64,000 nt of DNA from Pseudocercospora fijiensis CIRAD86 (GCF_000340215.1 NW_006921539.1:1994507-2058506); one strand, 5' to 3'; shown: positions 29,865-42,836, counted from the stretch's first letter. Program-made: numbers and translations. The notes: a model not told the origin generated them from the letters alone.

Positions 29865-32800
29865 GTAAGGAACGATACCTCGGGAACTAGAGGGCCTAAG
29901 TTTCTTCCTAAATCGCAAAGTAGTCCTAGTACCGTAACTCCTACTATTATAAAGTACTCTTAGGACGTTGCGGACTTAGCTAAATCCCTAGCCTAGCTTA
30001 ACCTTAATACGAAAGCACTATAGCGAGTTAGGGAGGTCCTTAATGCTAGTATACTAAAGGATATACTACTAGTCTACTAGGTCTCCGATCCTAACTACCC
30101 TAAGGCCTCTTTAGTTAACGTCTACGCTATACGGAAGATCTATTCTAACTTAGATAGTAAGTGCTAGATGTGCGGCGGTTTTAAACATGTTTAATTAGAC
30201 TGCCCGGTCTAGAAGGAGCTTCTTAAGAGGAAGCTCGTTATATAAGTAAATAGTCGGTTCTACTATACCGATACCGGCGACAAGATTGACTTCGAGTAGG
30301 ATCGTAGAGCCCCGAAGCTACCTTAACTTAGGAGTCTTCTAGAAAAGAAGTATAGTAGCAAGATCGAGTTTAAGGACACTAGGAACAGTACCCTCGCCGC
30401 TATTACTAAACGAGAAACTTAGAAGGTTAGGGCAAAACAGGTTAAGGAGTAGAGCAGTAACGGTACTACTAAGCCTATTAAAGTTAACTTTGTGTCTTAG
30501 GACCCGGACGCAGTTACTAATGTTTACGCGGTTACTAAGAATAGTATAGATGTCTACGCTGCTACAAGGTCCTAAACTTAGTCGTCCTAAACCTAGTCCT
30601 AGGGCAAGGGTAAGAGCCCGTAGAACCCTACCCGCCCTAGTGCGGCAGCCCCTACTAGGATACTTAAGAAGCAGGCAGCTAATAAGGCTAAGAAACAGCG
30701 AGAATCAGTCGCTAAGACTAAGACACTCTAGACAGCCGAAGACCGTATAGCCCGAGCTAGTATAGCCTCTCCGGAGGTCCTAGAGACTCTAGATATCGAT
30801 ATAGAGGATGCTACTACCGACCTTAGTAGTACCCTAGGCCTAGCTAACCCGCCGGCCTACAAACGAAAGTTAGCCGACCTAAAGAGCTTTCGCTTTAATA
30901 GGTATATAAAGAAGTATAGTACCGGGCCTACTAACTCCTACGATATAAAGGCAAATGCTCTCTTCTAGGCTTTATAGTTCCTAGACCTTAAGTCTAACGT
31001 GTCTATAGGGGAGCTTCTAGTATACGGCTTGCCTACTAACCTGTTCTAGAGCCGGATTCCTAACGATACTACCTTTATAAAAGACCTTGCAGCCCTCCGA
31101 CGTAAATAGGGGCGAGAGGACTATATCGACGTCTCTTCCCTATAGTTCCTTCCTAAATTTTTAGGGGCCTAGGAGTTAGCAGAAGGCGAATTAGTAACCT
31201 ACGAGAGCTAGGAGACTATCGATAATACTAACGAAGAGGGGATTAAGGAGATAGGCCGAGGGGATAATAATAATGCCGACCCTGCTTCGGTTTTAGTTTC
31301 TATTAAGGCTGTCCGATTTACTAGCTAACAAATCGGTCGAGTAGGACCTCCTCGACCTAAGGAACTTTACTCTATCCCTAATAATATAGACCTTTCCGTA
31401 GTTACCCGTTCCTTTACCGTCGTTCCCGCTATCTATATTTAAGTTACTATTAGAAGCTATAGTTAGCAGTTGCTAGCGATACTTAATAATAGTTTAGAGT
31501 TACTTATTATAAGTAAGCGCTAGGCTAAACAGCTCCGACTGCTAATAAATAGAGATATTTTCCTTAGTATATAGGGAGTAAATAGGGAGGTTGCGCTAGT
31601 AGGTGCCTACTATAATGTTATAGTAGACGCTTTCGGTATATGCTTTTCCTTTACCTTCTAGATTGCCGCTAACCCGAATACGCTAATTATTCTAGGTCGA
31701 CTATAGTCTCGTATAACCCGGGATATCTAGCGCAACTGCGACGATAGCTCCTAGGAAGGAACTATCGCTAACTAGAAGGGTAACCGAGTCGTGTTTACTA
31801 GTTATATCGGAAACACTAGCTGTAAGTCCTACGAGGATATCCTTACTACTTCTAAGCGCTCTTCGGGAAACGCTATAGCGCGGTTGTAAGACCGGCAATC
31901 TGCGCTATAAGTTAATATAGCTTAAATAGGTTATATCTAGAGGTGCGCCGCTCCGTACGACAAGGCTAGTTTCTAGGCTCTATACTAAGAAGACGAATGC
32001 TCGAAGCGATAGCGAGTATAACAACCCGGTAACGACAACCTAGTACACGAATCTCGGTAATAATGCTATTGTAGGCATCGCCGCCGGAAGCGGATCTACC
32101 CGAGCCTAAGTCCGAACTAACTAATTAGAGCGCCGAGCTAATGCTACCCCGGGGGTATTATTAGGAATCTAACGTTTTCGCCGGAATTATAAATTAGGAT
32201 TACTAGCTATATACCTACCGACTTAAGGAGACTTCTAATAAAGTTTACGCGCTGTTCTATTACGCTAATCTCCGGGCCTAACGTTAAAGAGAGAGGGCTC
32301 GGGTATTACGAGCGGTTAGTATATATACCCTATATAAGAGGGTAGCTAATAAGATTAAGCCTATAAAGGGTAGCGTATACATAACCGATAGGTCTAATCC
32401 TAGCGGAAATCCTAACTAGCGACAAAAGTACCTTAACCGCGAAGCGATGTTAATATCTAGGGATAGTCTATACGACTAGAGGTATATTACTAAAAAGTTC
32501 TCCGCTATTCCTAGGGGATCGAGGCTAACGCCGGAGAGACTAGCGAATATTAAACCTAGCATCGAGCTTTCGGATCTTAAACTGGATTTGCTATACGAGC
32601 TTCTATATAACCGCGAAGCCGTATTAGTATATAACTTTACGTATCTAGGTAGGATTAACCCGGAGGTTGCCCCTCTATAGAGGATCCGAACGATCGAGTA
32701 TAAGCCTTAGGCTTACCTAGGGTTTAAGCTAAACCTAAGCCTAAGAGGTATAGTTAAGGATATAATACGGCAGCGTATAAAGGCTAGCACCTTAGAGCCT

Positions 32801-35309
32801 TCCTATGCCTCGTATCGCAACCTATACTTCCTAGTTTAGAAGAAGACAGCTCCTAGGGAACTAAAGAAGTACCGTCTAATTAACGCTATATAAAAGTTTA
32901 ACGTAGTTACGATTAGAGATGCTAACCTCCCTCCGGAGACTAATAGGTTCTCGGAAGCTTTTGCTAACTGTATTATAGCCTTACTAGTTAATGTTTTCTC
33001 GGGCTACGACTAGATCCCTCTCTATCCTAATAGCCGCGACCTTACTAGTTTCGAGACACCTCTTAGGCTATATAGACAAACTACCCTTCTATAAGGGGCA
33101 ACCAACTCCGTAGCCTAGTTCGTTCGTATTATAAACTAAGTCCTCGCGGCCTATATCTCCTATATAGCGATGCCTTTCCTCGACGATATCGGCATTAGGG
33201 CCCTAAAACTAGGTACGATAATAAAGAAGTAGAGCCTAGCATCCGTAGGTTCTTTCTCGAATACATTTAGAACCTCGATAGTGTCCTCTATAACCTAGAG
33301 CGAGCTAACCTAACGGTATATAGGGAGAAGCTTTAGCTCCTATATAAACGAATAAACATTGTCGGGTTTGTAACTAATAAGAACGGCCGCTATCCTAACA
33401 ATATACGGGTCCTAAAGATTGTTTCCTAGCTAGACCCTACCTGTTAGAAAGATATCCGGATCTAGCTTAGAGTAGTCTCCTACTTCCGTATCTAGGTCGA
33501 AAACTTTGCGTTAGTATACAAGCCTCTATACGCCTTGCTTAAGAAGAATACAGAGTTTAAATAGACCTCCGTTTACTAAGCCGCTAAGGACAAGGTTACT
33601 AAGGCACTTGTTAGCGCGCCTACGCTTACCTCTATTAACTACTCGGAAGGCGTAGGTCTACTAATTGTTGCTATCGACTCGAGCGGGGAAGGCTACGGCG
33701 AGATACTAATATAGTATAATCGTAAGGAGCCCTCCTTACGTTACCCTATCTAGTACGAGTCCGGTCTATAGAAACCTATCGAGGCCCGATACGATGCTAG
33801 CAAGCGAGAGTGCCTTAGTATCTATAAGGCTCTTAAGAAGTTCCGACCTTAGCTCTTTAGAGTGTTCTTTCGCCTAGAAGTCGACGCTTAGACGCTAGTC
33901 TATTAACTTAACCGTATAGCCTCCGACCTACCTAACTCTGCGATAGCTCGGTAGGTTGCCTAGATCTATTTGTTTGATTTCGACGTCTTCTATGTTCCTA
34001 GTAAGAAGCATACTAGACCGGATAGCCTTTCTAGAAGGCCTACTATAGAAGAGGACATCGCCGAGATAATAGAAGAAGAGGATATCGACGCGGTTATTAA
34101 CCGCACCTTCTTTACTACCTTCTATATTAATGCTATACCGGTAATTACTAGGCCTACTACCGACGACTAACCTAGTAACTAGCCTAACGAAGACCCTACT
34201 ACTAACGGCGAGGACTAGGACGATACTAAGGCGGGCGAACTAGGTAGGGATAATATCCTTAATAGGGTCTGCTCCGACGACTTCTATAATATCGCCTACT
34301 TCCTTACCTATACGAAGAGAGCTCCTAGTCTATTAAAGAGTTAATACCGTCGTATTATTCGCTATTCTCGGAGGTTCCTTATTAAGGATCGCATCCTTTA
34401 GCGATAGGCTATAGTTAATATACCGCTCTAGCGTATTATTAACGATCTAGTAGCCCGATAAGAAATCCTTCGTTCCGTTTACGATAAGCTCGGCTACCGG
34501 GCGGCGGAGGGCACCTTCGATATCCTTCGTCGACGCTACTAGTAGGACGGCGTATAGGCTAATGTCTCCCGCTACTATAAGAGCTGTCCTAAGTGCAACT
34601 TTAGGAACAGCTACTAGCGTCTAGGAGAGCTATGTATCCCTACTACCTAGTTAGTTAGGGAGCGGTAGTATAGCGATAGGGTCTATCTTAGCCGCAATAA
34701 TAGCCTATATATTATTCGAGAGGGTCTTTCTCGATAGCCGGAGGCCTATTATTTCTATAAAGGTTGCGGTGCTATTAATGCCTGTAATATAGCTACCTTC
34801 CTGTTTAAGGATCTGTTTTACTGCTAGGGAATACCTTACGAGGTTATCTTAGATAACGCTACGAACAATATAGCTAAGGAGGTTTAAGCGCTACTTGTTT
34901 CGTACGGGGCTAAGAACGTTCGTATCTCCCCGTACTATCCCTAGTCGAATACTATTATTAAGCGCGGCTATCGGTCGTTAATTAATGCCCTATCTAAGAT
35001 AACTAATAGTAGCGACAGGTCCGTTCCTATCTCTACCCGCGTTCTAGCCCTTCTCTAGGCGGATCGAACTACTATTATCGATACGACTAGACTTACGCTA
35101 GTAGAGCTTATAATTAGAAGGGACGCCGTTCTTCCGATTGAGTTGTCCTACCGTACGTATAGCGTTTACGACTAGGGGTCTGTTCGTACTAGAGCAGATC
35201 TCCTTGCCCTACGCGCTAAGGCTCTTAAGGATATAACTACTACTTCTTAGGAGGGACTTGCTCGACAACGTCGCCTTCGTAAGGAGGCTAAGTAGTATCT
35301 ATCTCCTAT
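29865..35309 (+). pseudogene. Element A gag (second part) and pol up to integrase
   Basis: Resumes the gag split at 23,295. Zinc knuckle near 30,165-30,200 keeps its ligands (C-x2-C-x4-H-x4-C: MCGGFKHV and LDC). Protease near 31,465-31,540 is degenerate (ILNNSLELLIISKR). RT about 32,560-33,300 with FLDDIGI near 33,175. RNase H about 33,640-34,000 (AIDSSGEGYGE, then ARYDASKRECL). Integrase about 34,430-35,200 with a zinc finger (YYKSCPKCNF near 34,585), ILDNATNN near 34,850 and SPYYPQSN near 34,930. The frame runs into a hairpin at 35,310, where the 11.7-kb insertion begins; the missing C-terminus is at 46,965-47,575. A GC palindrome sits between protease and RT. Stops are RIP-type. Confidence 0.78.
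32138..32164. repeat. GC-centred palindrome, copy 2 (between protease and RT of A)
   Basis: CTAAT-GC-TACCCC and GGGGGTA-TT-ATTAG, 27 nt. Confidence 0.75.
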
Positions 35310-35378
35310 TAGACCCTTGCGAGCAGGCTAAGTAACATTATCCGTTTATTTATAAACGCCTTGCGTAGCAAGGGTCTA
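35310..35378. repeat. Left-end hairpin of the insertion (11-bp arms)
   Basis: TAGACCCTTGC (35,310-35,320) and GCAAGGGTCTA (35,368-35,378), perfect arms, 47-nt loop. It starts where pol of A stops. Confidence 0.75.
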
Positions 35379-35953
35379 AACACAAACTATTAGATTTAGA
35401 TAGCTAAAATAACTAACTTAGCGCACAACGCGAAATACAGAATTGTTAGAAGTGCATCTTATAGCGCGTGCAATTGTAAGTTCAACGCTACAAAAATGAA
35501 TCGCGTGCGACGTTGTAGCGTTAAGATACTATTAATCTCCTAAGCCGGGTTTGTTTAGCTAGCCTATAGCTAGCCGGCTTTAGCTATAGGCCGACAGATA
35601 CCTATATTGCGACACTAATATCTCGAGAAAGGAACTATTAGAGGTTATAGAGCGTGCAATTCTAAGTAGATTCTTTGCTAGGTATAATAGTATATAATAT
35701 TGTTTTAATGCTTCTACGAGCAAGTAGTAGAAGCCGGCTAAATTATACCCTCTTTATTTTACCTACAAACACTTAGCGCTTGTTGCGCGTACAATTCTAA
35801 GACATTCTGTATGCTGTTTATGTCGATGCGACGTAGTAGTATTGTATTCTAGTCGATAAGCGGAGGTCGCTTAGCGGAGCTTATAGTGCGTATATATGTC
35901 CTACAAATTATTAGCACACAGCTAAACAACACACGACTAAACACATACCGCGA
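35379..35953. other. Non-coding left flank of the insertion
   Basis: 575 bp with no long frame. It keeps more CpA/TpG than the coding parts. Two related blocks containing GCGTGCAATT(G/C)TAAGT lie near 35,465-35,485 and 35,650-35,670, and a third similar GCGCGTACAATTCTAAG near 35,785-35,800, so it may contain a dispersed short motif. Confidence 0.45.
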
Positions 35954-36622
35954 TCAGTATCGATTAAAGACTTCCTTAAAAGCCTTAACTAAGTCCTTCT
36001 CGGGTCCCTCGATAATCGACTAGTATGCCGTAGTACGAGACTCGGTACTCTTAGTCTTATCGACAACGACCTAAACCTTAATAACGCCAGATTAGACAAT
36101 ACCGCTGCTGCGAGCAGTACGACCGAGATGTTAAGCGTACTTAGCGAGGTTATTTAGCGTAGTATACTACTAGTCCTATATCTCGAGTAGACTATCGGAA
36201 ACGATACCGGTATAGAAGGCAGGGTTAGTAGTAAGAGTACGGCGAGAAGAAGTAGTTATATTACCGCTCTCGATGCCGCGCTTATATATTCCGATAAGTA
36301 TAGCGAAGGCCTTAGAGATAATGCTGTTATCGCCTTAGATATTAATTATCTATATATCTTTACTATCTCCGAAGACAAGCTTATATAGGGTGCTAACTTA
36401 CAACTCTATTAGCTCGATGCTATAAAGGATACTACCTTCCTTAAGCATACGAGACACTGTATTTACAATAATGTCGCGCTTAACTTAATCGGTATAGGAC
36501 GAGACCTTTATAACTTTAGCAACTAGCTCTTGCATTTCCTTGCTTGTAAGCGCCTCGATGTCAGCGTCTTTAGTGCCCTCGAGTAGATTAATACGGGCGA
36601 TACGCTAGTAGAGATCGGACAT
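35954..36622 (-). pseudogene. Unknown 222-residue protein of the insertion
   Basis: A minus-strand frame from the ATG at 36,622 to TGA at 35,954, broken only by RIP-type TAG/TAA. It begins MSDLY-RIARINLLEG and contains ALTSKEMQELVAKVIKVSSYTD, MLKEGSILYSIELIEL, FGDSKDI, KAFAILIGIYKRGIESG, LAKYA-HLGRTARSSGIV and a basic/acidic end. Predicted mostly helical; no membrane segment or known motif. It diverges from the DUF6589-like gene over about 400 bp, so the two may share a promoter. I do not recognise the family. Confidence 0.5.
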
Positions 36623-37022
36623 ATTATCGCTAGTAGTCTACGGCTCGAGGTAGTCGTTAAGTAGAGCTATACTGTGCTATAGCTCTTGTCTATCGTAGAA
36701 GAGGTATTAGCTTCTACGTATAAGCTTTAGAGCGGTCGACGTTGTTATTAAAGGTTATAGGTTAATGTTCGAAGGTTGAGGTTCGTAGACGCGTAGTAGA
36801 AACGCGTCGACCTATAAAGAAGCGGTACGGATAGTTATATGCGCTAGCGCATATTCCCGTAGATTCTCGGTCCGTGCTTTTATATATACTACGCGACTAG
36901 TCGCGTCTAGGTCTAACCTACTCTCTTCTATCTTACAACACTTGTTTACAAAGTTGTTATTTACATATTAACCACTTCTGTATATTAATTATCCGCCGAT
37001 AAGGCTGCGAGAAGCATACTAA
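36623..37022. promoter_or_regulatory. Divergent region inside the insertion
   Basis: About 400 bp between the divergent unknown protein and the DUF6589-like gene. No frame with coding character. Presumed shared promoter. Confidence 0.35.
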
Positions 37023-40000
37023 TTACTAACTAAACAAACATCGCCGCCCGCTATTATATCCGACGATATACTAGAGGATATAGACCTCGACGATCTACTA
37101 CCGTAGACCTTTACGTTTATAGGCAGTAGCCTAGTTTCGGGCTCTCTTAGAAACATATCGAGCGACCTAAGCGTAGCACTGCTAACATTAGATATCGATC
37201 GCATACAGACTATAGTTAGCCGATAGGCACGTCGCCTCGCAGCTCGTCGTTAAGCGCTAATCCTAGAGATTAGTTCTTAGGCCGGATAAGAAGATAAGGA
37301 CGACCTCGAGAGCGAGGCTTCGGAATAGGAGGATAGAGTAAGCGACGATAAGGTCGAGATAGAGATAATAGCTAACGAGGTCGAAGGCTTTAATCTAGCT
37401 AATAAGTAGGAATCTAATTGCGAGGATAAAGAAGACACTATCGATAGACTACGTATATATAGCGGCAAGCGAGGCAAAGCTCCTACTGCTATTGCTAATA
37501 AGCGCAAGACACGATAGTAGCGTGTAGTAGCCGATAAGACCGACGAGGAGAAGTTTGAGACTCTAATAGCATAGTTTAAGATCGAGTCCCTAGGTGTAAT
37601 AAAGTTCCTCCGCCGGTAGGTCGAGAAGCTAGGTAGCAAGACCTATCGACGTCGTATTAGGTACATTCTAAACAACTTTACTCGAGAATGCTTAATTAGC
37701 GGTCGAGAGTTGCGCTCTAAGTTAAAGAAGCTTATCGGACAGAAGTTCTTTAATAAGTACGATGCGACAAAGGCCGTTAAGCTAGCCGACCTTATAGATA
37801 TAGTAGAAATCATTTAAGAAACCGCTCTAATATAGTACAAGTTGCTCGAGCGTCTACTACTAAACAAGCGTACTAAGGTTAGTATAGACATGTCGCAGCT
37901 AGCTACTAGCGGAGGCGATAATAACGACGACGATTAGGAGGATAAGGATGCCGCCGAAGAACGAGACAAGCACCGCCGATACGAGAAGCATATCTATACT
38001 ATTACTTAGATAGTAGCTCGGTCTATAGCCTTAAAGAAAGCCTGTTTCTTCGCGAAGGGTTTTGGCTTGTTCCTATACACTTCCGGTATTAAGCGGCGTA
38101 TCGTAAATATACTTAGCAGCCTTAGTATATACTTAGCCTACTCGATAATCTAGACAGTCGCTCGCAAGATTGCTATCGAGAATCGTAAGCGTACTATTGC
38201 CCTAGCTAAGAAGATAAAGAAGCAGCCGGTTGTTATTGTCTACGACAACTACTATGTCTCCTAGGATCGTTACGGTATACAAGCTATCGGCTAATCTACG
38301 AAGTAGAGAAATATAACTACTTCTTATATTACTCGATATCGCGCGATAAAGAAGCCGCTCCGCCGGAACATGCTAGATCGTACGAAGAAGCTAAATCCGA
38401 AGGTTATCTTGCGTAGCTATAAGAAGGATGCCGCTCGTAAGGCTACATCTCTATATTATATCGACTAGGCGATAGGCTTTATATTCGGTTCGGAGCTAAA
38501 GAAGCTATTCGAGGACTTCGACTTTAATAGCTATAAATTAACGAAGAATAGCGGCACTAAGACATCGCGTTTACTATAGTACAAGATCCGCATTAAGAAC
38601 CTAAAAGATAGCAGAACGATTATTATCTCGCTGCTAGTGTTAGATTATAATAAGGCCTCGATCGAGGAGACCTATAAAGTATATAACGATATCTTCTAGT
38701 CGTTTCTTAAGCTTGATCCGGACAATGAAGCATTCTAGGACTAGCTTATTATCGTTATTAGCGACTAGCTAACTGTCGAGCGTATTCGCAGCGTCTAAGC
38801 CGGCAGTGTCGAGAGTACCCGTACCTACGACCGCAAGGAGTTTATAGTGCCTATCGCAGCGATGTTCTACGTCGAGATAAACGCCTATTATACCTCTATA
38901 AAGACTTATTATCTGCGGAACAACTACGACAAGGGTAAGAAGCTTGCTTACAACTACTAGGATAATGCTACGTACTATAGCGTAACCCGTCTAACTAACA
39001 AGAAGTACTAGTACTACATTATTAAGTAGGTCGTAGTCCGATTATATCGCGGTCGCATTGTAGCCTTAGTTATTCGAATCTTTATCGACCGTAGCTAGCT
39101 AGACTTTATAGATCCTAAGTTGGCTAATAAGAGCTATATCGATGCTATACGGTATGTAATTAAGAACCGTATTACTCCTAAGCAGTACCTAGAAGTCGTA
39201 GAAGCTGTCTACGAGATAGCCCTTACTTAGAAAGTATAGGTTAGTAAGGATAATACCGGCCGTATCGTCGATCCTAACTTTACTACTATAGCGCGTATAC
39301 TAATTGAAATCGATAACTACCTTACTATCTACGAGGCAATCCGTAAGATAGATATCGGGCATCTTCGACGTATAATTAATATCCTTATACTAAACTTCTT
39401 TAGCGCTTATTAGCTCAATTACGGTCGGGAGATAGTGTATATACGGTAGTTGTTAAGTAGCGTAGCGTACTAGGATCTCTAGGATACAATCCTCGAGTCT
39501 TCCGTAGTTAAGATAGATAGCGGCAGGGGTGTTGCTACCGACGAGTTGCTTAAGCTATATAATAAAGAGTACGTAGACGATATCAAAGCCTATAGCAATT
39601 CGACCTATAACATCGCTACTACTATAGAGCTTATCTCTTAGAACCGCGAGGCTTCGAAGAATATCCGTAATATATTCGAAGGCCTAGGACCTAAGAGCAC
39701 TAGCTACTATACCGAGAAGAAGATTAGTAATTATATCGTAGCCTTTGCTCTAAAGCTAATCGAAGATAGTCTTACTAAAGTCTAGCTATAGGATAGCCTA
39801 GGAGAGGATATACGAGTCCTATTAGACGACATTTAGCAGCTCGGCGTAGCTCAAATCGTACTAGCTATCGAGGTACTGCATTAGGCTAATATGCGCCTAG
39901 TTAGAGGCGTAACTCGCACGTCGGCTAATACTACTACTAATAGTATAGATAAGATCGATAGTGCTAATGCGAGGGAACGTATTAATAGCGGTGCTAATCG

Positions 40001-40118
40001 AGGTCCCGTCGCTACTAGCGTAGTAGATAATAATACGGCGTTCCTATATAAGCCGTTCGTAGACGATAAGGGCTTTGCTAACCTAGACTTAGAAATAGTC
40101 GATGCTACTAGTATATAA
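37023..40118 (+). pseudogene. DUF6589-like protein (candidate transposase), broken by RIP
   Basis: One plus-strand frame of about 1,030 codons with no net frameshift, ending TAA 40,116-40,118. Residue blocks: an acidic N-terminus; a basic helical region (near 37,560-37,790); then from about 38,010 the part resembling the fungal DUF6589 family, with VVIVYDNYYVS near 38,230, TTSYITRY near 38,320, NMLDRTKKLNP near 38,370, IIVISD-LTVERIRSV near 38,750, MFYVEINAYYTSIKTYYLRN near 38,860 and a long helical C-terminus. Asp residues in YDNY and SD-LT and the later His/Tyr-Val-Glu could be an RNase H-type catalytic set, which would suit a transposase; that is my inference. The start is not visible. Stops are TAG/TAA of Gln/Trp type. 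Confidence 0.6.
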
Positions 40119-40324
40119 AGGCTCGGCGGATCTAAAGCATGTAATCTAACGCTTAGAAGTGTTGTAAAGCTAATAGTAGGAGGGCAAAGTAAAGTCGTAA
40201 TTGTAGCTTATATCGTTCCTTACTCTATTGTAAGGGCATAACAATAAGAGCTATATATATATCAAAATTCATATCCGCGGCTTTCTTTCTTCTTTAGCGA
40301 TACAGACACTATCCTTGCTACTAA

Positions 40325-40690
40325 GCAGGCTCTTCTATTATGTCCTCGTAAGCTCGCTAAGCAGGTTTGCCCTTCGTAGTCGAGTACGTTACCTTAGCTA
40401 TTAACGCGCTTGCTTAGCGGTAGTTTGCCCTCGTAGTCGAGCACGTTGCCTTAGCTATTAACGCGCTTGCTTAGCGGTAGTCTTAGTCGTACGTCGATAG
40501 CTAACCTATATACTAGCTCTTTACTACTCTTCTATTATGTCCTTATAAGCTCGCTAAGTAGGCCCTTCTTCTATTATGTCCTTATAAGCTCGCTAAGTAG
40601 GTTTGCTCTCGTAGTCGAGCACATTGCCTTAGCTATTAACGCGCTTGCTAGTAGCCTTAGGTATGCTAATAGTCGCTAGTATGCTAATAG
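40325..40690. repeat. Interleaved direct repeats of about 40-50 bp
   Basis: A block with CGTAGTCGAGCACGTTGCC and TTAACGCGCTTGCTTAGCGG occurs near 40,376, 40,431 and 40,610; a second block with CTATTATGTCCT-GTAAGCTCGCTAAG occurs near 40,335, 40,531 and 40,570. Differences are RIP-type. Confidence 0.7.
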
Positions 40691-40978
40691 TCGCTAGTAT
40701 ACTAATAGTCGCTTATATTGCGAGGAAGTAGGAACCGTAAAGTCGAGGAAGCGACTAGGATATCGAGTCCCGCCAAGACCCGGATTTAGTATAGTAGGGC
40801 GCCTAATTAGCGGGATTAAACGTTATAGCTACTTCCTTCCGCATATTATAATAAAACATAATACCGACTTTACTACTTTTACGCTACTACGAGCCTGCGA
40901 CGAGATACGTCGATTAAGCGCATTTCTAGTAAATAGCGCTAGCAAAAGTGTCTAATACGATAACGACGGCCGCCTTAG

Positions 40979-41557
40979 GCACTAAGAACCGCCTCCGAAG
41001 CCCGAGAAGTCGAGAAGTCGAGAAGTCGAGAAGTCGAGAAGTCGAGAAGTCGAGATACTAATACTAATACTATACTTATTATACCGCGTGCTCTTGCAGG
41101 CACTACAATATATACGGCAAGGATAGATACGCGAGGCGATAACGTATATCGAGCGCAAGCACTCTTCGAGAAGCTATAATAGCCCTCTTACGTTAACGCC
41201 CTCCTTAACTAAATCTTAGTTACGATCTACTAGAAGGACTAGCTGCTATGCAAGACAGTATAGATAAGAGCAATTGCGTCTAGGGATCTGTTTAACTAGC
41301 GGTACTAAGCGGCTATAGAAGTACACGCCCCGTTACACACTAGAATTATATATAGCCTATTTGCTACGGGTACGCGTAACAAGTACAAGTATATATACGC
41401 GTATACGTAGCAATTAGCGCATTCTATTACTAACTATAGTACGTATAACCGAAGACAAGGTATGTAGGACGGGACTTATTAAGCGAAACATAACAGCCTA
41501 TTCGCTAAAGCGATACCTATTAGTACCTAGACAATAATAGATATAACGCGCCCTTAG
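40979..41557 (+). pseudogene. Possible fourth frame of the insertion
   Basis: About 190 codons on the plus strand broken only by TAG/TAA. After an Arg/Ser/Glu repeat made by an 8-bp microsatellite it reads TILIIPRALAGTTIYTARIDTRGDNVYRAQALFEKL, then QILVTIY, LLCKTVQIRAIASRDLFN and HAPLHTRIIYSLFATGTRN (stops within the quoted parts removed by cutting). No family is recognised. Support is the lack of other stop types and frameshifts only. Confidence 0.35.
41003..41055. repeat. 8-bp microsatellite (GAGAAGTC)n
   Basis: About six and a half units in direct tandem, almost perfect. Too short and uniform for a CRISPR array. Confidence 0.9.
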
Positions 41558-41904
41558 TGTTAGAGACACCGTAGAAGAGGTTATCGAGCGCGTTATAGTT
41601 GTATAGCAATGTCGATGCGCTTGCTAGAACAAAAGGAGGCGCACTATAGTCGGATAATAGTCTTAATGCGCTTTCGGATCGGTGCGCACTATAGTCGAAT
41701 AGCAGTCTTAATGCGTAAAGGGCTACAGTCGTATAGCAGTAAAGACTAAGCGCCTTCGGGCTTAATAAGTGCACTAGAGGCCCTTACGCAACGACTAAGG
41801 TTATTATAACTAACAGTCCTAACGAAGGCGTTACGCCGACTTAACTAGATACGCGTATATTATCCTGTAAAGAATCCGAACGTAGGAAGCCTATAGCCGC
41901 TACT

Positions 41905-42090
41905 TAAGGTGTACCTTACTAAAGAGTTTTTACCGAGTTAGGCCTATAGCAATGCTACGAACCTATCCTATCTACTTAGTAGGAGAGTCGCTATCGAGCC
42001 GCTACTTAAGGTGTACCTTACTAAAGAGTTTTTACCGAGTTAGACCGTTAGCCGCATTATAGGTATACCTTACTAAAGAGTTTTTACCTC
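41905..42090. repeat. Three copies of a 30-35 bp block
   Basis: GTACCTTACTAAAGAGTTTT or close variants begin near 41,909, 42,012 and 42,065; the first two extend to GAGTTAG and are preceded by GCCGCTACTTAAG. Confidence 0.75.
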
Positions 42091-42465
42091 CGCTAATCTA
42101 CCCGAGACCCGTAGTTTGTTGCACTAAGATAAGACTGCGATCTAACAAAAACTATACTCTTTCGGTTAAATGCGTAGTCGGCGCCCGCTAAAGCTATAGA
42201 AAACAACCTACTCGCTAGGAGAGTCGCCTTCGTAACGTCTTGCGTCGATAAAGCCTATCGGAGACTAAAAGGACTAAACAAACCACCTGCCGAGGAACCT
42301 TAACTATTAGATAAGCGGCTCTATCGATAGCAAGTCGTAGAACTAGTAAGGAATAGTGTTGATCGCTATAGAGCTACCTATATACGACAAAGAGGTATCG
42401 ACACTGTTACTAAGAAGCCGATAGCTAGTATGTTGCTAGGGGTGTTAGTATATTAGTATACGTAT

Positions 42466-42491
42466 AGAAGAAGAAGAAGAAGAAGAAGAAG
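42466..42491. repeat. Trinucleotide microsatellite (AGA)n
   Basis: About eight perfect AGA units. Confidence 0.9.
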
Positions 42492-42756
42492 TTAAACTAG
42501 GAAGCGTAGGTCTACATTAGCGCATCGCAGGTAAGCTTTGCCTCTACTAATAGTATTGCGCTATTCACGACAATAGCAAGGCAACAATAACGGCTATACG
42601 TTACCGCCGACTGCTGCTAGTCTAGTTAAATGCCTAAGGCTACAATTGCTAGCGACGATAAGTACTATGTTTAGTCTCCGGACACGCTCAAGGATAGATA
42701 GATTAGCCGGTAACGACGATAAGCACTGCGCTTATCCTTCTAGATACGCTTATACG

Positions 42757-42836
42757 CTAATATAGCTATACGACAACAAACGCCTATTAGCAGGTACAGG
42801 GTAATATAGCTATACGACAACAAACGCCTATTAGCT
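42757..42836. repeat. 45-bp tandem duplication
   Basis: TAATATAGCTATACGACAAC and the following CAAACGCCTATTAGC occur twice, at about 42,759 and 42,803, with no differences in that core. Confidence 0.8.

Noticed and set aside
37277..37639. 120-codon minus-strand open frame, Ser/Leu rich
   Set aside because: Antisense of the acidic N-terminal part of the DUF6589-like frame; Ser/Leu bias is what antisense of RIP-altered Glu/Lys/Asp codons gives.
41003..41055. CRISPR-like array
   Set aside because: Units of 8 bp with no spacers; a plain microsatellite in a eukaryotic genome.
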